Source: Alphaproteobacteria bacterium
GTDB lineage: Bacteria > Pseudomonadota > Alphaproteobacteria > Caulobacterales > Caulobacteraceae
NCBI GenBank assembly: GCA_028869395.1
Contig: JAGWSE010000215.1
Location: forward strand, 1 to 13,379
Reading direction: 5' to 3'
Length of the DNA: 13,379 nucleotides
In this document: in pieces, positions 7,339 through 13,379 of the stretch
Layout of the letters: each line of letters begins with the position of its first letter
How positions within the stretch are numbered: position 1 is the stretch's first letter
The notes under the pieces: model-generated
Told to the model about the DNA's origin: nothing
Database searches by the model: none
What the model saw: the letters and a program-made list of their open reading frames with translations, nothing else
Made by a program: the position numbers and the translations under genes

Positions 7339-8022
7339 ATGTTCGAGCTGCCGCCGCTTCCGTACGACTACGACGCCCTTGAGCCGGCCATGTCCGCCGA
7401 CACGCTGCGCTTCCACCACGACAAGCACCACAAGGCCTATGTCGACAAGACCAACAAGCTCGCCGGCGACGCGGGATTGGAGGGCCGCTCCCTGGAGGAT
7501 GTCGTGCGCGAGGCGCACAAGCGCGGCGACAAGGCGCTCTTCAACAACGCGGCCCAGGCCTGGAACCACGCCTTCTTCTGGAATTGCATGACCCCCGAAA
7601 AGGGTCAGCCGGGGGGCGCGCTGAAGGAGGCGATCGACAAGGCCTTCGGCAGCTTCGACGCGTTCAAGACCGCTTTCGCCACCGAGGGCGCCGGCCATTT
7701 CGGCTCCGGCTGGGTGTGGCTGGTGACAGGCTCGGACGGCCTGAAGGTCATCTCAACGCACGACGCCGACGACACCTTGGTCCGCGACGGGCTCTTCCCG
7801 TTGCTCGTCTGCGACGTGTGGGAGCACGCCTACTACCTCGACTACCAGAACGACCGCCCGGGCTTCCTGAAGCGGTGGCTGGAGGAGATCGCCAACTGGC
7901 GCTTCGCCGAGGCGCAGCTCGCCGCTTCCGAAGGCAAGGGCGACGGCTTCCGCTATGGCGCAGGCGCGAGCAGCCACGCGCAAGCGGGCAAGACCGGATC
8001 GGAATCGCAGCCGACCGCTTGA
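7339..8022 (+). CDS. sodB: Iron-type superoxide dismutase
   Basis: A 227-residue Fe/Mn-family superoxide dismutase that converts superoxide to hydrogen peroxide and oxygen. Metal ligands are visible as H26 (LRFHHDKHHKAYV), H77 (AWNHAFFW), and D159 and H163 (LVCDVWEHAYYLDYQNDRPGF). Glutamine is at Q73 in the AAQAWNH segment and alanine is at the C-terminal position where Mn enzymes carry their glutamine, so the Fe type is favoured. No signal peptide is present, so it should be cytoplasmic. It is about 30 residues longer than usual because of a Gly/Ser/Ala-rich tail after the last conserved helix (from about residue 195). The start has a strong GGAGG six bases upstream. The next gene follows after 68 bases on the same strand and may be co-transcribed. 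Confidence 0.95.
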   Translation: MFELPPLPYDYDALEPAMSADTLRFHHDKHHKAYVDKTNKLAGDAGLEGRSLEDVVREAHKRGDKALFNNAAQAWNHAFFWNCMTPEKGQPGGALKEAIDKAFGSFDAFKTAFATEGAGHFGSGWVWLVTGSDGLKVISTHDADDTLVRDGLFPLLVCDVWEHAYYLDYQNDRPGFLKRWLEEIANWRFAEAQLAASEGKGDGFRYGAGASSHAQAGKTGSESQPTA

Positions 8023-8090
8023 TCGGCCGCAAACCGGGGACGGGCGAGGCTCGTTAGACTGGCGCCTGGCGAGAGCTGCAGGAGCTAGCC

Positions 8091-10087
<1,997 letters not shown>

Positions 10088-10091
<4 letters not shown>

Positions 10092-11458
10092 GCCTCGGCA
10101 GGTTTCGGCGCCGAGAGGTCTTCGGGAGCCTTGGGCTCGGGCGGCAGGCGCCAATTGCGGGACAGGACGTGATAGATCGGCTCGTCCATGATCAGGCCCG
10201 AGGCCCAGCGCGCGATCAGGGCGGCCAGCATGAGCGGCCCCACCAGCCCGGGATCGCGCGTCATCTCCATCAGAATCACCGCGCTGGTCAGGGGAGACTG
10301 TACGACCCCGGAAAGATAGCTCGTCATCCCCAGCACCACCGCGTCGCGGCCGGCGATGCCCAGCCCAAGACGGGCGAACGCTGCGCCCAGGCCGGCGCCG
10401 GCCGCAAGGGACGGCGCGAAAATCCCGCCCGGCAGCCCCGCGCAGGATGCGGCGAGCGTCGCGAACAGCTTGCCGACGGCGAGGGTCATGCCCCGCCCAG
10501 GGTGGCCCTGCAGCAGCGACTTGGCGGCGTCATAGCCAGCCCCATAGGTCAACCCTCCCGTCGCCAGCGCCACCGCCGCAGCGATGAGCCCGCACGCAAA
10601 GGCGAATAGGACGGGGTGCGCCCGCCGCCATCGGTTCACGGGGTTAAGGTCGGGCCCGGTCACATAGGCCAGGACGCGCGAGAAGAAACCGCCCATGAGA
10701 CCGCCGGCGATGCCGATGGCGGGGGCGGCGAGCCAGGCCGACCCCAACGCCTGCGGACCGCCGAGCGCACCGAAGTAGGCGTAGTCGCCCTGCAACGCGT
10801 ACGAGGTGAAGCCCGCGGCCACGACGACGAGGATGACTGTTGTGTGGGTGCGCCTCTCGAAGCTCTTGGCCAGTTCCTCGAAAGCGAAGACGACGCCGGC
10901 GATCGGCGTGTTGAAGGCTGCGGCGATCCCGGCCGCCCCGCCGGCCAGGATCAAGGCGCGACGCCCTGGGCCGCCCTTCAGCCCGCGCGTCAGGGACCGC
11001 TGGATGCCGGCGACGACCTGTACGGTCGGGCCCTCACGGCCGATGGAGGCGCCGCAGACCAGCAGGACGGCCGAGATCACGACCTTCCAGGCCGCCGTCC
11101 GGATCGTCACCCGCTGACCGCCCCAGCGGCCTTTCCATCTCTGCTCGGCGGCCGCGATCACCTGGGGGATGCCGCTTCCGGATGATTCCGGGGAGAACCG
11201 GGCCATGACCCAGGCCATCGCCGCGAAGCCGAGAGGCAGGAGCACGGCTACCGGCCAGCCCATGTCAGCCCCAATCCGCGTATGGGTCCGGATCGCGAGG
11301 TCGCAGAGACGTGCGTAGTAGGCTCCGGCGGTGCCCGCCAGGATCGCCACCCCGACGATCCAGGCCGTCCGCCAGGCCCTGCGCGCATGGATGCGGCTGG
11401 CGATCAGCTCGCGACGGGCTCGCGCGCCGAATGTTCGATTGTTCAGGAATCTGGGCAC
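10088..11458 (-). CDS. CLC-family chloride channel / H+:Cl- antiporter
   Basis: A 456-residue multi-pass membrane protein of the CLC family. The selectivity-filter motifs are present: GSGIPQ (94-99, S95 equivalent to S107 of the E. coli protein), GREGP (140-144) with the gating glutamate E142, GGIFAP (343-348), and Y428 near the C-terminus. E194 in FAFEEL aligns with the proton glutamate E203 of E. coli ClcA, favouring an antiporter over a passive channel. No cytoplasmic CBS domains follow. The usual GSGIPE is GSGIPQ here. The likely start is GTG at 11458, whose only good Shine-Dalgarno lies 15 bases upstream and better suits an out-of-frame ATG at 11466. The stop codon interlocks with that of the convergent fusion gene. 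Confidence 0.92.
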
Positions 11459-11466
11459 GCGGCCAT
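11443..11466 (-). other. Seven-codon mini-ORF overlapping the start of the CLC gene
   Basis: GGAGG (11478-11474) lies seven bases before an ATG at 11466, ideal for initiation. The frame reads MAACPDS and stops at TGA (11445-11443). The CLC GTG start (11458) lies inside it in another frame. It may be a leader peptide that feeds ribosomes to the CLC start by reinitiation, or the mark of an indel that moved the CLC start out of frame. No ATG occurs in the CLC frame before codon 66, which is within the conserved protein. Confidence 0.3.
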
Positions 11467-11503
11467 ATGCGCGCCTCCCCCGCTGTTCGCAATCGCGAGA
11501 TGA

Positions 11504-11532
11504 ACGGTCGGACGCCGCGGGGGTCCGACCGT
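11504..11532 (-). terminator. Strong stem-loop after the acyl-CoA dehydrogenase gene
   Basis: ACGGTCGGAC (11504-11513) and GTCCGACCGT (11523-11532) pair perfectly over 10 bp with a 9-base GC-rich loop. In minus-strand transcription it begins 17 bases after the dehydrogenase stop and lies upstream of the CLC gene. No T-run follows, so it is either a terminator lacking a U-tract or a 3'-end stabilising hairpin. The 91-base spacer 11459-11549 must also carry any CLC promoter. Confidence 0.5.
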
Positions 11533-11549
11533 CACTTCACGCCGGCTCC

Positions 11550-12764
11550 TCAGCTGGACTGGGTCGTGTCCGGGAGGCCGAGGATACGCTTGGAGATGAT
11601 ATTGTTCTGGATCTCGAAGGAGCCGCCATAGATCGACATGGCCTTGCCCGAGAGCCAGCTTCGAACCGCCTCGATCTCGTCCTTGTCGAAACCGGGCCCC
11701 TCCCAGCCGAGGCCTTGCTCGCCCATGATCTCCAGCATCAGCTCCGCCCGCGTCTGGGCGACCGCCGTCGCGGAATTCTTGAGGACCGAGGCCGCGTTGG
11801 TCGCGCCGGAGGCCCCCTTCGCCTCGGCCATGGCGCGCGCGAGCGTGAGGCCGTGGATGCGTCCATCCATAAGGTGTCGCGTCAGGCGCGTACGAAGGTC
11901 CTGATCAGCGATCCGGCCGTTCTCGTCGACGCCCACATAGCGCTTTGCGATGTCCTCGAGCGGCGTCTGTCGCCCGCCCGCGGAGGCGCCCGTCTGGCTC
12001 GCCCGCTCGTGCTGCAGCAGCCGCTTGCCGACGGTCCAACCCTCGTTGACCTTGCCAAGCAACGCCTCCTTCGGCGCCGTCGCATTCGTGAAGAACGTCT
12101 CGCAGAAGGGCGAGGCGCCGGCGATCAGCTTGATCGGTCGCGTTTCGATCCCCGGCTGGCGCATGTCGATCAGAAGGAACGAAATGCCCTCGTGCTTCTT
12201 CGCTGTCGGGTCGGTTCGCACCAGCGCTCCGCACCACTCGGAATACTGTGCGCCGCTCGTCCAGATCTTGCTGCCGTTGATCAGGAAGTGGTCGCCCTTG
12301 TCCTCGCAGCGGGTCTGCAGCGAGGCCAGGTCAGAACCCGCGTTGGGCTCGGAATATCCAACGCACCACCGGACGTCCCCACGCACGATCGGCGGAATGT
12401 GCTTCCGCTTCTGCTCCTCTGTCCCATAGTCCAGGATCGTCGGCCCGATCATGGTCACGCCCATGCCCGCCGTGAGCGGATTGAACGCGCCCGCGCGCGT
12501 CATCTCCTGGGCCAGAACCCGCGCCTCCTGCGGCGAAAGCCCGCCACCGCCGTATTCCTTGGGCCAGGTCGGGGCGCCCCAGCCCTTCTCGCCCATGGCC
12601 TTCTTCCAGACCGCGAGGTCGCCCTCGGGCGCCGGGCCGTCCATCAAGGCGGCCGCCAGCGCGTTTCCACGTCCTTTCAGCGAGGGTGGAAAGTTCGCCT
12701 CCAACCACTTCCGCGCCTCCGCCCGGAAGGCCTCCAGCTCGATGTCGCCGCCTGCGTCCGCCAT
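11550..12764 (-). CDS. Acyl-CoA dehydrogenase family protein
   Basis: A 404-residue flavoenzyme of the acyl-CoA dehydrogenase family, predicted to introduce an alpha-beta double bond into an acyl-CoA. Visible landmarks are the N-terminal helical domain with WPKEYGGGGLSP, the FAD/substrate segment GYSEPNAGSDLAS (from about 136), GSKIWTSGA, a middle beta domain, and the C-terminal signature YGGSFEIQNNIISKRILGLP (379-398). In medium-chain enzymes the catalytic base is the glutamate of YEGT; here that position is G380, so the base must come from elsewhere, as in IVD-type enzymes. Substrate length is unknown. The ATG at 12764 has GGAGG five bases upstream; the longer open frame to 13289 lacks family resemblance. 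The gene is divergent from an acyl-CoA synthetase operon, suggesting a shared catabolic pathway. Confidence 0.93.
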   Translation of the reverse strand: MADAGGDIELEAFRAEARKWLEANFPPSLKGRGNALAAALMDGPAPEGDLAVWKKAMGEKGWGAPTWPKEYGGGGLSPQEARVLAQEMTRAGAFNPLTAGMGVTMIGPTILDYGTEEQKRKHIPPIVRGDVRWCVGYSEPNAGSDLASLQTRCEDKGDHFLINGSKIWTSGAQYSEWCGALVRTDPTAKKHEGISFLLIDMRQPGIETRPIKLIAGASPFCETFFTNATAPKEALLGKVNEGWTVGKRLLQHERASQTGASAGGRQTPLEDIAKRYVGVDENGRIADQDLRTRLTRHLMDGRIHGLTLARAMAEAKGASGATNAASVLKNSATAVAQTRAELMLEIMGEQGLGWEGPGFDKDEIEAVRSWLSGKAMSIYGGSFEIQNNIISKRILGLPDTTQSS

Positions 12765-12810
12765 GCCGGCCTCCGTATCAACACCCCAATTCCTGGCCTT
12801 CTGTAACACG

Positions 12811-12825
12811 CCGTCAGCATGACGG
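12811..12825. promoter_or_regulatory. Perfect inverted repeat, candidate operator between the divergent acyl-CoA genes
   Basis: CCGTCA-gca-TGACGG is a 6+3+6 perfect inverted repeat 46 bases upstream of the acyl-CoA dehydrogenase start. Such sites suit a dimeric regulator, for example of the TetR type that often controls acyl-CoA genes. No regulator gene is in the window, so the binding protein is unknown. Confidence 0.4.
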
Positions 12826-12848
12826 AGGGTCACGTCGTCCTTGCGGAG

Positions 12849-12864
12849 ATGGGGCCGCCCCCAT
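12849..12864. promoter_or_regulatory. Second perfect inverted repeat next to a -10-like element
   Basis: ATGGGG-ccgc-CCCCAT is a 6+4+6 perfect inverted repeat. It ends one base before TATAAC (12866-12871), a good -10 hexamer for rightward transcription. A possible -35 TTGCGG (12841-12846) sits 19 bases upstream of that hexamer. A protein bound here would block such a promoter, so it may be an operator. It could also be a chance GC palindrome. Confidence 0.35.
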
Positions 12865-12865
12865 G

Positions 12866-12871
12866 TATAAC
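12866..12871 (+). promoter_or_regulatory. -10-like element for the small protein / acyl-CoA synthetase operon
   Basis: TATAAC lies 97 bases before the ATG at 12969 in an otherwise GC-rich region. The -35 match (TTGCGG at 12841) is imperfect and the 19-base spacing is long. If it is used, the leader is about 90 bases. Confidence 0.35.
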
Positions 12872-12968
12872 TGTGGACGAGCACAAACCCACAAGATGCT
12901 GGGCGGCCGGGTCGCGACGTTCGCGGCGACGAGACGCACCACGTCGGCTCAGGAGGACGCGAGGAGAC

Positions 12969-13277
12969 ATGGACCTGAAACCCGGATCGCGCTGGAAGAG
13001 CGCCGTGTGCGACGCCGAAGTCGTCGTGGTGCGCCCGCCGAAGACGCCGGCGGAGCTGGAGTGCGGTGGCCACCCGATGGTCGCAGCCACCGCCGCAAAG
13101 CCTGAGGGCCTCAGCCTCTCGGCCGACCACTCGGCCGGTTCCCAGATGGGCAAGCGCTTCGCGGACGAAGAGAGCGGGCTCGAGGTGCTGTGCGTGAAGG
13201 GCGGCGCGGGCTCCCTCTCCATCAACGGCCGCGCCATCGGAGCCAAGGACGCCAAGAAACTCCCGGCGTCGGACTGA
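12969..13277 (+). CDS. Conserved small protein with three cysteines, upstream of acyl-CoA synthetase
   Basis: A 102-residue soluble protein beginning MDLKPGSRWKSAVCDAEVVV. I recognise the pattern as a conserved protein found beside acyl-CoA synthetase or dehydrogenase genes, but know no named function. Cysteines are C14 (SAVCDAEV), C32 (ELECGGHPM) and C75 (EVLCVKGGAGSLS); with H35 they could bind a metal or be redox active (inference). No signal peptide or membrane segment is present. AGGAG lies two bases before the ATG and GAGG four bases before, with AGGAGG further upstream (12951-12956). An upstream ATG at 12819 is in frame, but the segment it adds is rich in arginine and proline and crosses the inverted repeats, so 12969 is preferred. 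It ends six bases before the synthetase start. Confidence 0.78.
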   Translation: MDLKPGSRWKSAVCDAEVVVVRPPKTPAELECGGHPMVAATAAKPEGLSLSADHSAGSQMGKRFADEESGLEVLCVKGGAGSLSINGRAIGAKDAKKLPASD

Positions 13278-13283
13278 CCCGCC

Positions 13284-13379
13284 ATGCACACGGCTCTCCT
13301 GCTCGACATGATGGCCGACGCCGCGCCGGATCGCCTTGCGCTGGGCCGTCGGCGCGATGGCCTCACCTTCTACGAAGTC
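13284..13379 (+). CDS. Acyl-CoA synthetase (AMP-binding family), N-terminal fragment
   Basis: Thirty-two codons are visible before the right edge. The peptide LLLDMMADAAPDRLALGRR, followed by DGLTFYEV, fits the N-terminus of AMP-dependent acyl-CoA synthetases, in which a segment such as ADAAPDRxA...LTYAEL precedes the adenylation domain. The enzyme would activate a carboxylic acid with ATP and CoA. The catalytic motifs lie outside the window. The ATG follows the small protein's stop by six bases, so the two are almost certainly co-transcribed. There is only a weak ribosome binding site, consistent with coupling. Confidence 0.68.
   Translation, partial: MHTALLLDMMADAAPDRLALGRRRDGLTFYEV

Noticed and set aside
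11331..12806. Plus-strand open frame of 491 codons opposite the acyl-CoA dehydrogenase
   Set aside because: Antisense shadow of a clear gene; composition is Arg/Leu-rich without motifs.
12819..12968. Longer N-terminus for the small three-cysteine protein
   Set aside because: The added 50 residues are Arg/Pro-rich, cross the inverted repeats and promoter-like element, and the conserved start is MDLKPGSRWKS.
12765..13289. N-terminal extension of the acyl-CoA dehydrogenase to 13289
   Set aside because: It would run antisense through the small protein gene; the ATG at 12764 has GGAGG at ideal spacing.

Overview
This is a GC-rich stretch from a chromosome-like locus. The overall protein flavour suggests an alphaproteobacterium of the Caulobacterales, with Phenylobacterium as my best guess. 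That rests on an RTX-linked GH16 glycosidase, a split methylmalonyl-CoA mutase, an Fe-type SOD with a possible EcfG-type promoter, and fatty-acyl catabolism genes. The placement is an inference from recognised families; no search was run. I see no tRNA, rRNA, CRISPR array or intact mobile element.

Layout from left to right. (1) Positions 1-1619, minus strand: a GH16 endo-glycanase-like protein with an RTX-type calcium-binding N-terminal region; its C-terminus lies beyond the left edge. (2) Positions 1740-2744, minus: a nitronate monooxygenase, divergent from (3) mutA-mutB (2870-6444, plus), the two subunits of adenosylcobalamin-dependent methylmalonyl-CoA mutase (propionyl-CoA assimilation to succinyl-CoA). 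These are followed with a 4-base overlap by a DUF3574 lipoprotein (6441-6890). (4) Positions 6891-7338 carry no intact gene. They hold the left end of an IS481-type element, frameshifted and cut off, joined to the 5' stub of a GNAT acetyltransferase gene on the other strand, and then the promoter region of the next gene. (5) An iron superoxide dismutase (7339-8022), then a 666-residue fusion of protein-L-isoaspartate O-methyltransferase with an erythromycin-esterase-like domain (8091-10091). (6) A CLC chloride/proton transporter on the minus strand (10088-11458), whose stop codon interlocks with that of the fusion gene in a shared CTAG. (7) An acyl-CoA dehydrogenase on the minus strand (11550-12764), divergent from a small three-cysteine protein (12969-13277) and the start of an acyl-CoA synthetase (13284 to the right edge).

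Two functional themes stand out. One is acyl-CoA metabolism: MutAB, the acyl-CoA dehydrogenase and the acyl-CoA synthetase, the latter two sharing a divergent control region with two perfect inverted repeats. The other is oxidative or stationary-phase protection: SOD plus a protein-repair methyltransferase fusion behind a candidate general-stress promoter.

The most unusual items are the PCMT/erythromycin-esterase fusion next to SOD, the IS481/GNAT junction, the DUF3574 lipoprotein coupled to mutB, and the three-cysteine protein coupled to an acyl-CoA synthetase. I found no clear evidence of a wholly new multi-gene system.
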